From assembly GCF_019285515.1 (NCBI RefSeq), contig NZ_CP079095.1, positions 2,049,501 through 2,113,500 of the forward strand: a DNA stretch of 64,000 bases, in the 5' to 3' direction. Shown here one piece after another: positions 41,405 through 48,739 of this stretch; position 1 is the stretch's first letter; each line of letters starts with the position of its first letter. The notes below the pieces were generated by a model. The model did no database searches, was not told the DNA's origin, and saw only the letters and a list, made by a program, of their open reading frames with translations. Made by a program: the position numbers and the translations under genes. This stretch comes from Methylococcus sp. Mc7 (GTDB taxonomy: Bacteria > Pseudomonadota > Gammaproteobacteria > Methylococcales > Methylococcaceae).

Positions 41405-41538
41405 TAATTGGTGAAAGTGCCAAGCCAAACGCGCCATGCGCCCGGTTCGGGCACCGCAAGAATCCGGTGTAAACCGGCCCTGCGCGGGGTCACGCCCCGT
41501 CGCCTTTTCTTAGAAACCTGAAAATTAGGAGTAGCAAA

Positions 41539-41853
41539 ATGACGAACAAATCTCACACCCAACACGCCATTTCCACCATTGCCCTCGCCACGGCGCTCGG
41601 CGCGGCCTTGTCGATGACCAGCGGCCCCCTGGCCGCGGAGGAGGCCGGCAACGAGAAATGCTACGGCGTCGCCCTGAAGGGTAAGAACGACTGCAAGGCC
41701 GGCCCCGGCACCACCTGCGCGGGCACCTCCAAGACCGACTACCAAGGCAATGCCTGGAAGTACGTCCCCCAAGGCACCTGCGAGAAGACCGCCTCGCCCA
41801 CCTCGCCGACGGGTTTCGGTCAGTTGCAGGAATTCAAGGAACAGAAGTCGTGA
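41539..41853 (+). CDS. bufA1: DUF2282 bufferin precursor (copper-binding RiPP)
   Basis: 104 residues after TTAGGAG. A long Sec signal is cleaved near GPLAA/EE. The mature part has exactly four cysteines in the DUF2282 pattern: [13 protein letters not shown], then GTTCAG and [11 protein letters not shown]2282 bufferins are modified by a MNIO enzyme, with cysteine-derived heterocycles, and sequester copper in the periplasm; this is established for the family in Caulobacter. The next two genes are the expected modification partners. Confidence 0.92.
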   Translation: MTNKSHTQHAISTIALATALGAALSMTSGPLAAEEAGNEKCYGVALKGKNDCKAGPGTTCAGTSKTDYQGNAWKYVPQGTCEKTASPTSPTGFGQLQEFKEQKS

Positions 41854-41884
41854 GTTAGATACATCCATCATGGAGGCCCCGCCG

Positions 41885-42793
41885 ATGAAACCTGCACTCC
41901 TCCCGGGAGCCCATTCCGCGGGGGCTCCAAGCTTCTCCCGACGCCTGCCCGCCTGGGCGGGCGTCGGCCTCAAGCCGGAACACTATGCGGAGATTCTGGC
42001 CACCCACCCCAAGCTCGGCTTCTTCGAAATCCACGCGGAAAACTACCTGGGCGCGGGCGGGCCGCCGCATCGCTATCTCGGCCGCATCCGCGAGGATTAT
42101 CCCTTGTCAGTGCATGGCGTAGGGCTGTCGATCGGCTCGGAAGCCGGCATCGATGAGGTCCATCTCAACCGTGTCGCCGCCCTGGTCGACCGTTACCAGC
42201 CGGAATCCTTCTCCGAGCACCTGGCCTGGTCGACCCATGCCGGCGCCTACTTCAACGATCTGCTGCCGCTGCCTTATACCCGGCAGACCCTGGCTCAGGT
42301 CTGCGAGCACATCGACCGGGTACAGGAGCGGCTGAAGCGACGGATGCTGCTGGAAAACCCCTCGACCTATGTCGAGTTCGCCCAAAGCTCGCTGTCCGAG
42401 CCCGAATTCATCGCCGAAGTGCTGAAGCGCACCGGTTGCGGCCTGCTGCTAGACGTCAACAACGCCTACGTCTCCTGCACCAATCATCATCGCGACCCCA
42501 AGGCCTATCTCGACGCCCTGCCTCTTGCGCGGGTCGAGGAAATCCATCTGGCCGGCTTCGCGGAGGACCGCGACGGCGCCGGTACGCGCCTGCTGATCGA
42601 CGCCCACGGCAGCCCCGTCGCCACCGCCGTCTGGAATCTCTATCGCCATGTGCTGGAACGCACCGGGCCGGTGGCCACCCTGATCGAATGGGACAACGAC
42701 GTGCCGCCGTTCGAACGGCTGGTCGAGGAGGCGGGACGCGCGGAGGTCTGTCTGGTGGCGGCCGCCGAGCCGGCCGGGGAGGTCCACGCATGA
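41885..42793 (+). CDS. bufB: DUF692 multinuclear non-haem iron oxidase (MNIO), bufferin maturase
   Basis: 302 residues from ATG 41885 (GGAGG 8 bp upstream; ATG 41870 is in frame but lacks a site). It forms a TIM barrel with the family's metal-ligand segments: [44 protein letters not shown] and LIEWDNDVP. MNIOs use Fe to convert Cys into oxazolone- or thiooxazole-type groups. BufB acts with the DUF2063 partner on the BufA precursor in the cytoplasm before export. The C terminus ends at a junction duplicated by a palindromic repeat insertion. Confidence 0.92.
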   Translation: MKPALLPGAHSAGAPSFSRRLPAWAGVGLKPEHYAEILATHPKLGFFEIHAENYLGAGGPPHRYLGRIREDYPLSVHGVGLSIGSEAGIDEVHLNRVAALVDRYQPESFSEHLAWSTHAGAYFNDLLPLPYTRQTLAQVCEHIDRVQERLKRRMLLENPSTYVEFAQSSLSEPEFIAEVLKRTGCGLLLDVNNAYVSCTNHHRDPKAYLDALPLARVEEIHLAGFAEDRDGAGTRLLIDAHGSPVATAVWNLYRHVLERTGPVATLIEWDNDVPPFERLVEEAGRAEVCLVAAAEPAGEVHA

Positions 42794-42896
42794 GCACCGT
42801 AGGATGCGGTGACGATAGGAACCGCATCGATCGCGAACGATGCGGTTCGTGCCTCACCGCATCCTACAGGCAGGCCGAGGAGGTTCACGCATGAGC
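42772..42896. repeat. Palindromic element inserted at the bufB-bufC junction
   Basis: The 24-bp sequence GGCCGGGGAGGTCCACGCAT + GAGC (42772-42795) recurs as GGCCGAGGAGGTTCACGCAT + GAGC (42873-42896), 101 bp later with two mismatches. Between them is a hairpin with arms GTAGGATGCGGTGA (42799-42812) and TCACCGCATCCTAC (42854-42867), extended by GAACCGCATCGAT / AACGATGCGGTTC. The duplicated bases contain the bufB stop and the bufC ribosome-binding site plus ATG. Confidence 0.75.
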
Positions 42897-43667
42897 GCGC
42901 AAGCCGCCTTCGCCGCCGCCCTGCTCGACGCCCAACGGCCTTGCCCGGCAGGGCTCCTGGCCTGGAACGGCTCCGACCCCGCCAAACGCTTCGCCGTCTA
43001 CCGCAACAACGTGGTCAGTTCCTTGATCGACGCGCTGGCCGATACCTTCCCGGTCACCCGCGAACTGGTCGGCGACGAATTCTTCCGGGCGATGGCGCGG
43101 GTCTTCGTCGCGGCCATTCCGCCGCGCTCGCCTGTGCTGGCCGAGTACGGGCAGGAATTTCCGGCCTTCGTCGAAAGCTTTCCGCCCGCGCGCGGCGTCC
43201 CCTATCTCGCCGACGTCGCGCGCCTCGAATGGCTTTATCTGACCGCCTATCACGCGCCCGATGCGGAGCCTTTGTCCGAGGTGGGTTTCCAGGCGGCCTT
43301 AGCCCGCGCCGACGACCTGCCGGGCGCCCGCATCCGGCTGCACCCTTCCGCCGGCCTGCTGCGCTCGCCCTATGCCGTGTTCTCGCTGTGGGCGGCCCAT
43401 CAAGGCGCGCTCGACATCGGCACGGTCGATCCTTATCAGGCGGAGGACGTGCTGGTGGTGCGCCCCCGCTGGGACGTGCTGGTCTTGCCGCTGCGCCCCG
43501 GCGCGGGCCGGTTCGTCGCAGGCCTCGCCGGCGGATCGGCCTTCGGCGAGAGCGCCCGGGCCGCGAGCGAAACACGGCCCGACTTCGACCTCGGCGCCAC
43601 GCTCGCCGACCTGATCGGGGCGGGCGCCGTCGTGGCCCTCGACTTTGCAAAGGAGCACCCGCCATGA
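42891..43667 (+). CDS. bufC: DUF2063 MNIO partner protein
   Basis: 258 residues from ATG 42891 (GGAGG 7 bp upstream). The N-terminal domain has the DUF2063 pattern: LAWNGSDPAKRFAVYRNNVV, ALADTFPVTRELVGDEFF and FPPARGVPYLADVARLEW. The C-terminal part is a smaller alpha/beta domain. DUF2063 proteins act as recognition partners that bring bufferin precursors to the DUF692 enzyme. Its stop overlaps the DoxX gene (ATGA). Confidence 0.9.
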   Translation: MSAQAAFAAALLDAQRPCPAGLLAWNGSDPAKRFAVYRNNVVSSLIDALADTFPVTRELVGDEFFRAMARVFVAAIPPRSPVLAEYGQEFPAFVESFPPARGVPYLADVARLEWLYLTAYHAPDAEPLSEVGFQAALARADDLPGARIRLHPSAGLLRSPYAVFSLWAAHQGALDIGTVDPYQAEDVLVVRPRWDVLVLPLRPGAGRFVAGLAGGSAFGESARAASETRPDFDLGATLADLIGAGAVVALDFAKEHPP

Positions 43668-44230
43668 GCACGCTTCATCCCACAGAGATTGCGTCCACCC
43701 TTGCCGGTGTCGGACGCTCGATTCGATCGATCCATGCCTATGCGGAGCGCATCCCCGATTCGCTGATCGCCGCGCTGGGCCGCTTTTCCATCGCCGCGGT
43801 GTTCTGGAAATCCGGTCAGACCAAGATCGAGGGCTTGGCCATCGACCTGGTCGACCGGACCTTCGAACTGGGCTGGCCGCGCCTGTCGGAATCGGCCGTC
43901 GACCTGTTCCGCGACGAATACCGGTTGCCGTTCATGAGCCCGGAATTCGCCGCCCCGCTCGCCGCGTTCGCCGAACACCTGTTCCCGGTACTGCTCCTAT
44001 TGGGCCTTGCGACCCGCTTCTCCGCCGCGGCCCTGCTGGTCATGACCCTGGTCATCCAGGTGTTCGTCTATCCCGACGCCTATCCCACCCACGGCGTGTG
44101 GGCGACCGTGCTGCTGTACCTGATGGCGCGCGGCGGCGGGGTCCTCTCGGTCGATCACTGGATCGCACGCGGCTGGCCTGGAATGCCTGCGCGGAATCGG
44201 CAAGCCGCCGTGAGTTTGGAACAGCATTGA
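43664..44230 (+). CDS. DoxX family membrane protein of the bufferin operon
   Basis: 188 residues with about four TM helices; DoxX features are LIAALGRFSIAAVFWKSGQTK and AAFAEHLFPVLLLLGLATRF. DoxX proteins often close bufferin operons, and a redox or quinone-linked role in the membrane has been proposed for the family. The TGA stop lies inside the 8-bp target duplication of the adjacent IS1595-family element, so the insertion sits directly after the gene and cuts the operon off from what once followed. Confidence 0.88.
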   Translation: MSTLHPTEIASTLAGVGRSIRSIHAYAERIPDSLIAALGRFSIAAVFWKSGQTKIEGLAIDLVDRTFELGWPRLSESAVDLFRDEYRLPFMSPEFAAPLAAFAEHLFPVLLLLGLATRFSAAALLVMTLVIQVFVYPDAYPTHGVWATVLLYLMARGGGVLSVDHWIARGWPGMPARNRQAAVSLEQH

Positions 44231-44234
44231 ACTA

Positions 44235-45369
44235 AAGGGGTGTCCATGTGAGTGCTGTAACCACTACCGGTTGTGTTCCCGCCATGGGTGTACGAGGGAT
44301 GCCCCAGCAAATGATGAGGTATGCGCTTGATGGTTGATGGGCGGCAGAGGCTTCGTGAGTTTGGGGGCTGGAGCCATGACGAGAACCCTATACGCTATAG
44401 GCTTCACTTGAACCGCTTGCTCAAGGATGCGCCGAAACAGGAGGCCACGGAACTCCGCTTTGCGCCGGTTGAAACGGAAGGCGAACTCGTCAAGGTACGC
44501 TTGAAGATGGTCGGCCTCCACGGCCCCTTGATGGGTTCCGAGCAACCATCGTTTGAGGAGGCTGGCGACACGGTGGACCCCCGGCAAGGCCACATGGGCT
44601 GGGTCGCCGGATCGGGCCACCACGTAGGGCTTGTGGAGGTAGTCGTCTCCGATTGCCTCCGGGTAAGAGGACAAGCCATCGGTGACAATGACGGCCCCAG
44701 GGCTCACATAGTCGAGCAGGAACGCGCGCAATGTCGGCGCTCGGGTATCGGGAATGATGCGCAGGCGGCAACGACCGAAGCCTTTGGGGCGGAGCAACTC
44801 AACGGCCACAGCCACAAGCGTCTTGCCCTCCGCGCCTCGTCCCCGCTTTCCCGGCCTGACGCCACCGATGAAAATCTCGTTGACCTCAACTTCGCCGGTG
44901 AGCGGATCACGGCCCGGCCGCACCATCGCCGCGCGGAAGCGGTGCAGCATGGCCCAGGCCGTTTGATAAGAACCAAAACCGAGGAGCCTATGCAGGGTTT
45001 TGGCAGAGACGCCATTCTTCGCCGAGGTCACATGCCAGGCGGCCGCGAACCAGACCATGAGAGGAATCCGGGTACGGTGGAAGATAGTTCCAGAAGTCAC
45101 CGATACCCGGCGTTGGCATGATGCGCACCAGAACCGTCCGTCGCCCATCCGCCAATGGCCGGGCGTCTCGCATCGCGGGCAGACGAAACCGTTGGGCCAA
45201 CGCAGCCACTCAAGGTAGTCGAGACATGCCGCGTCATCCGGGAACCAGGCGCGCAAATCAGCATAGCTGGGCGGATAATCGCGCCCCGCTCGAAGATCGG
45301 ACGCAGGCGTTTGTGTTGGGGCCGGCATTCCCATATTTTGGGCCTACAGCACTCACATGGATACCCCTT
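44235..45369 (-). mobile_element. IS1595-family insertion sequence, copy 1 (1135 bp)
   Basis: Ends AAGGGGTGTCCATGTGAGTG... and, inverted, AAGGGGTATCCATGTGAGTG...; 8-bp target duplication TTGAACTA (44227-44234, 45370-45377). One transposase on the minus strand. Same length and apparently the same sequence as 62634-63768. Confidence 0.95.
44264..45334 (-). CDS. IS1595-family (ISXO2-like) transposase
   Basis: 356 residues. An N-terminal zinc ribbon (FVCPRCETPGHW, FWCASCQRRV) and a DDE-like core with GEVEVNEIFIGG, IVTDGLSSY and the C-terminal part of the fold. In most family members the first motif reads VDE, with the catalytic Asp; here it is VNE (codon AAC) in both copies. The element nevertheless carries intact 8-bp target duplications, so it has transposed, perhaps with help from another copy. 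Confidence 0.9.
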   Translation of the reverse strand: MGMPAPTQTPASDLRAGRDYPPSYADLRAWFPDDAACLDYLEWLRWPNGFVCPRCETPGHWRMGDGRFWCASCQRRVSVTSGTIFHRTRIPLMVWFAAAWHVTSAKNGVSAKTLHRLLGFGSYQTAWAMLHRFRAAMVRPGRDPLTGEVEVNEIFIGGVRPGKRGRGAEGKTLVAVAVELLRPKGFGRCRLRIIPDTRAPTLRAFLLDYVSPGAVIVTDGLSSYPEAIGDDYLHKPYVVARSGDPAHVALPGVHRVASLLKRWLLGTHQGAVEADHLQAYLDEFAFRFNRRKAEFRGLLFRRILEQAVQVKPIAYRVLVMAPAPKLTKPLPPINHQAHTSSFAGASLVHPWREHNR

Positions 45370-45378
45370 TTGAACTAA

Positions 45379-46670
45379 GGCGTCGTCCGCAAATAAGTTG
45401 AACATTACGCCGATTCATGCTAGATGGAAGGCATGGATGCGAAAGCGGAACAGGCGATTCAGCAGAAGTATGGGGTGCTGAGTGAGATTCTTGATGAGCG
45501 AGGTCGTCGCTTGTGGGCTGCGGTGGAAGCCGGTCAGCTGGGACGAGGGGGTGTGGCGACGGTCGCCCGGGCGACAGGGCTGTCGCGCACGACGATTTAT
45601 CAGGGATTGGAAGAGTTGGCACAGCGCTCGGGACCGGGGTTTTTCCGGCAGGAGCGAACGCGAGCGCCGGGTGGAGGCCGCAAACGATTGGCGGCGAAGG
45701 ATCCGCAGGTATTGGAAAGCTTGGAACGGCTGGTCGATCCGGTGACACGGGGAGACCCGATGTCCCCGTTGCGATGGACGCTCAAGAGTACCCGGCAACT
45801 CGCGGACGTACTGACCCGTCAAGGGCACCCGATCGGGCGACAAAAGGTGTCGGAATTGCTCGGTGAATTGGGGTACAGCCTGCAAGCCAATCGCAAGATG
45901 CGCGAAGGCCGGGATCACGCGGATCGCGATGCGCAGTTTGAGTACATCAACCAGCAGGTCATGGCGTATCAGCTGCGCGGTCAACCGGTCATCTCTGTTG
46001 ATACCAAGAAGAAGGAGTTGGTGGGCGACTTCAAGAATGGTGGTCGGGAATGGCAGCCCCAAGGACAACCGGAAGTGGTGCGGACCCATGATTTCATTGA
46101 TCGTGAACTGGGCAAGGTCAACCCGTACGGGGTGTACGATCCCACGCTGAATGCCGGATGGGTGAGTATCGGCACCGATCATGACACCGCCGAATTCGCC
46201 GTGGAGAGCATTCGCCGCTGGTGGCTCAAAATGGGCGGGCTCGCCTATCCCACCGCCAGCCAATTACTGATCACAGCGGATGGAGGTGGCAGCAATGGCT
46301 ATCGTGTGCGTCTCTGGAAGGTCGCTTTGCAGCGCTTGGCCGATGAGATTGGATTAACGCTTCACGTCTGCCACCTTCCGCCCGGAACGAGTAAATGGAA
46401 CAAGATCGAGCATCGCATGTTCTCTTACATCAGTCTGAATTGGCGTGGCAAGCCACTGATCAGTCATGAAGTCATCGTCAATCTAATCGGCAGTACAACC
46501 AATCGCAAAGGCTTACGCATCCGCGCCGAATTGGACACCGCTAGCTACCCGACCGGCCTCAAGGTTACCGACGAAGAACTCGGCAAGGTCAATTTAACTC
46601 CGGATTCATTTCACGGCGAATGGAACTACACCGTTGCCCCATTTTGTTCAAGTTAATTCCGGACAACGCC
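45379..46670 (+). mobile_element. ISAzo13-family insertion sequence (1292 bp)
   Basis: Inverted ends GGCGTCGTCCGCAAATAAGT + TGAACA and (inverted right end) GGCGTTGTCCGGAATTAACT + TGAACA, flanked by TAA on both sides (possible 3-bp target duplication). It lies 2 bp beyond the target duplication of the IS1595 element. Confidence 0.85.
45424..46656 (+). CDS. ISAzo13-family transposase
   Basis: 410 residues. An N-terminal helix-turn-helix (VATVARATGLSRTTIYQGLEE) and a DDE core with VISVDTKKKELVGDFKNGG, LLITADGGGSNGYR and LPPGTSKWNKIEHRMF. Full length and uninterrupted, so probably active. Confidence 0.92.
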   Translation: MEGMDAKAEQAIQQKYGVLSEILDERGRRLWAAVEAGQLGRGGVATVARATGLSRTTIYQGLEELAQRSGPGFFRQERTRAPGGGRKRLAAKDPQVLESLERLVDPVTRGDPMSPLRWTLKSTRQLADVLTRQGHPIGRQKVSELLGELGYSLQANRKMREGRDHADRDAQFEYINQQVMAYQLRGQPVISVDTKKKELVGDFKNGGREWQPQGQPEVVRTHDFIDRELGKVNPYGVYDPTLNAGWVSIGTDHDTAEFAVESIRRWWLKMGGLAYPTASQLLITADGGGSNGYRVRLWKVALQRLADEIGLTLHVCHLPPGTSKWNKIEHRMFSYISLNWRGKPLISHEVIVNLIGSTTNRKGLRIRAELDTASYPTGLKVTDEELGKVNLTPDSFHGEWNYTVAPFCSS

Positions 46671-46719
46671 TAAGCGAATGCACCATTGCGGGTCGTTTGA
46701 CACTCCCGTTCCCAGAGCC

Positions 46720-46985
46720 TTACGATTTCAATGCTTGCATTGAACCTACATAAAGCAGTTGAACGTACTCGATGGACTTCAAGGCCTTGTCTGCTTTGGC
46801 TATCAGCCTTTCAAGCGCCATCAAACTGCCGGATTTAGGATCATGGTGCGCAGCCCCGCCGGCTTGACCTTCTTTTCCCGCTCCGCGCCGATCAAGGCGC
46901 CGCAGAAGACGGCGGCCAGGGTCAGGGCGATGTCCGCCCAGGGCGCCGGCAACAGGTGATACCAGTCGTCGATCAGCCAGTTCAT
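46720..46985 (-). pseudogene. Truncated MgtC/SapB family gene
   Basis: From ATG 46985 (GGAGGAG 8 bp upstream) the product runs MNWLIDDWYHLLPAPWADIA and on to GALIGAEREKKVKPAGLRTM, the N-terminal quarter of an MgtC membrane protein. It then breaks at about 46838 into unrelated sequence and stops (LNPAV). The adjoining minus-strand piece 46821-46720 encodes 33 residues (MALERLIAKADKALKSIEYV...) that look like the tail of another gene. The 3' part of mgtC is gone, probably through rearrangement next to the ISAzo13 element; 46671-46719 holds nothing recognisable. Confidence 0.75.
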
Positions 46986-47032
46986 ATTTGCACTCCTCCG
47001 CTCCAATCTCGAATCAGGATGCCGCGAACGGT

Positions 47033-48739
47033 TCACCCGTCCGCCTCTCCCAGGCTCCTTTGTCCCGACTGCATGAAGTCCCAGGTCCAGCGACCGCCTT
47101 CCTCGAGTTCCAGCACGGCGTCGTAGAAATCCAGAGGCTCGTCTCCACCGAGAGTGAGGTACGTGATCGAATTTTCCGAGAGCATCCTCAGGACATTCTT
47201 CACTTGCTCCGCTCTGAGCGCGGTGCTCGGCCGCTCCAGGAACACGAAGCGAGGGCTCGCGAGGAGCAAGCGGGCGATGGCGAGCAGTTGCTGTTCGCCG
47301 AGAGAAAGAATGCCGGGCCAGTCCTGCTCGACGTCGAGACCGCCAACGCGAGCTACGACCGGCTCCAGGTTCAAGCGGCGCAGCGTGGAGAGCACCTCAT
47401 CCTCCGAAAGATCAAGTTTTTGACCGGTGCGCATCAACAACTCCCGTAACGAGCAGGGTGGGAGATAAGGACGCTCGGGGAGAAAGAAGATCTGCTTGAG
47501 CCCGGGGCGCACGATCCGCCCTTCCCCTTTCTCCCAGATTCCGGCGGTCGCCCGGAGCAGAGCCCCCTTGGCCGCCTCGTTCGGCCCCCGGACGAAAACC
47601 CTCAAGCCGCACGGCACCGAAACCGAAAGGTCCTCGATCAGCGGCCGGCCGTCTTCCGCACGCAGCGTCAGCCCCTCGTAGCTGATGCAGCCAGGATCCT
47701 TGACGACCTTGATGTAGGTCCGGGCATGGGCGCGCTCGATGCCTTCCCACAGCGAACCCAGCCGGGAGACCACGGCGGCGAAGGAGGAAATGGACTGGAA
47801 CTGGGTCACGATCAGCGAGAACGCCCCGATGAGATGGGCGAACGCCATGGCCGACTGCGGGATCACCCCAAATTCGACCCGCCCGTCGAAGAACAGCGGC
47901 GCGACCACCAAGACCGGAATGATCAGGTTCAGGTAGTTGAACCCCGTGGTGAAGAACCCAAGGTTGCGGTTCACCGCGACGATCCGCCGAAAATTGGCCG
48001 TCAAGGCTTCGAGTCGGCGGAAGAGACCGCCTCTCAGCCGGTCCTCATGGCGGAATAGCGCGATCGATTCCGCGTTCTCCCGGACATGGATGAGGCCGGA
48101 CCGGAAGTCCGCCTCCTTGTCGAGCTGGGTGTAATTCAGACCCACGAGCGGACGCCCCAGGGCGATCTTGGCCAAGGTACCCGCTGCCGCGTAGAGGATC
48201 GTGACGGCGAATAGCAACGGACTGATCGACCACATGACGCCGGAAAAGGCGACCACGGTGATGCTGCCGTTGAGGACCATGAGAACGAACGAGAGCGTCG
48301 TGACGGTCAAGGCGCGCACGTCATCGGCGATGCGCTGGTCCGGATTCTCGACTTCGCCGTTCACCTTCAGACGATAGTAAGTACGGTGGCCGAGATAAAA
48401 GTTGACGAGGCGCCGGGTCTGCCACTCCCGCCAGAGCAGCCCCAGGCGTTCCTCGACGAACCGGTAGATGACGGCTACCACCGTGGAGGCTCCGAACACG
48501 CCGAGGTAGAGCAAGGTTTGCCTGACGAACTCGGACTTGTGGCGGTCGGCGATGGCGGTCATGAAGTCGCGCCCCACGTAGCTGCTGACGACGTTCAAGC
48601 CATTGATCCCGAGCAGCAGCACGATCAGCAGCACGAACATTGCCATGCCCCTTCCGCCTACCTCGGAGGCCGAGAAGGCCTTGACCACCCGCGCGAACCG
48701 GACCCACGTCAAGCGATCGAGGGCGGATCGTTGCATCAT
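47033..48739 (-). CDS. ABC transporter, SbmA/BacA-YddA type fusion, with degenerate nucleotide-binding domain
   Basis: 568 residues from ATG 48739, overlapping the upstream stop (ATGA). The N-terminal ~330 residues form the six-helix membrane domain of this family (EERLGLLWREWQTRRLVNFYLG; NPDQRIADDVRALT). The C-terminal domain keeps the signature LSLGEQQLLAIARLLL, but Walker A reads GPNEAAKGALL (the GKS/T core is lost) and Walker B reads FVFLERPSTAL (normally LDEATSAL). ATP hydrolysis as usual is therefore doubtful. The membrane half resembles SbmA/BacA, which take up peptides using proton-motive force. It is coupled to two carbohydrate-active enzymes. Confidence 0.82.
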   Translation of the reverse strand: MMQRSALDRLTWVRFARVVKAFSASEVGGRGMAMFVLLIVLLLGINGLNVVSSYVGRDFMTAIADRHKSEFVRQTLLYLGVFGASTVVAVIYRFVEERLGLLWREWQTRRLVNFYLGHRTYYRLKVNGEVENPDQRIADDVRALTVTTLSFVLMVLNGSITVVAFSGVMWSISPLLFAVTILYAAAGTLAKIALGRPLVGLNYTQLDKEADFRSGLIHVRENAESIALFRHEDRLRGGLFRRLEALTANFRRIVAVNRNLGFFTTGFNYLNLIIPVLVVAPLFFDGRVEFGVIPQSAMAFAHLIGAFSLIVTQFQSISSFAAVVSRLGSLWEGIERAHARTYIKVVKDPGCISYEGLTLRAEDGRPLIEDLSVSVPCGLRVFVRGPNEAAKGALLRATAGIWEKGEGRIVRPGLKQIFFLPERPYLPPCSLRELLMRTGQKLDLSEDEVLSTLRRLNLEPVVARVGGLDVEQDWPGILSLGEQQLLAIARLLLASPRFVFLERPSTALRAEQVKNVLRMLSENSITYLTLGGDEPLDFYDAVLELEEGGRWTWDFMQSGQRSLGEADG

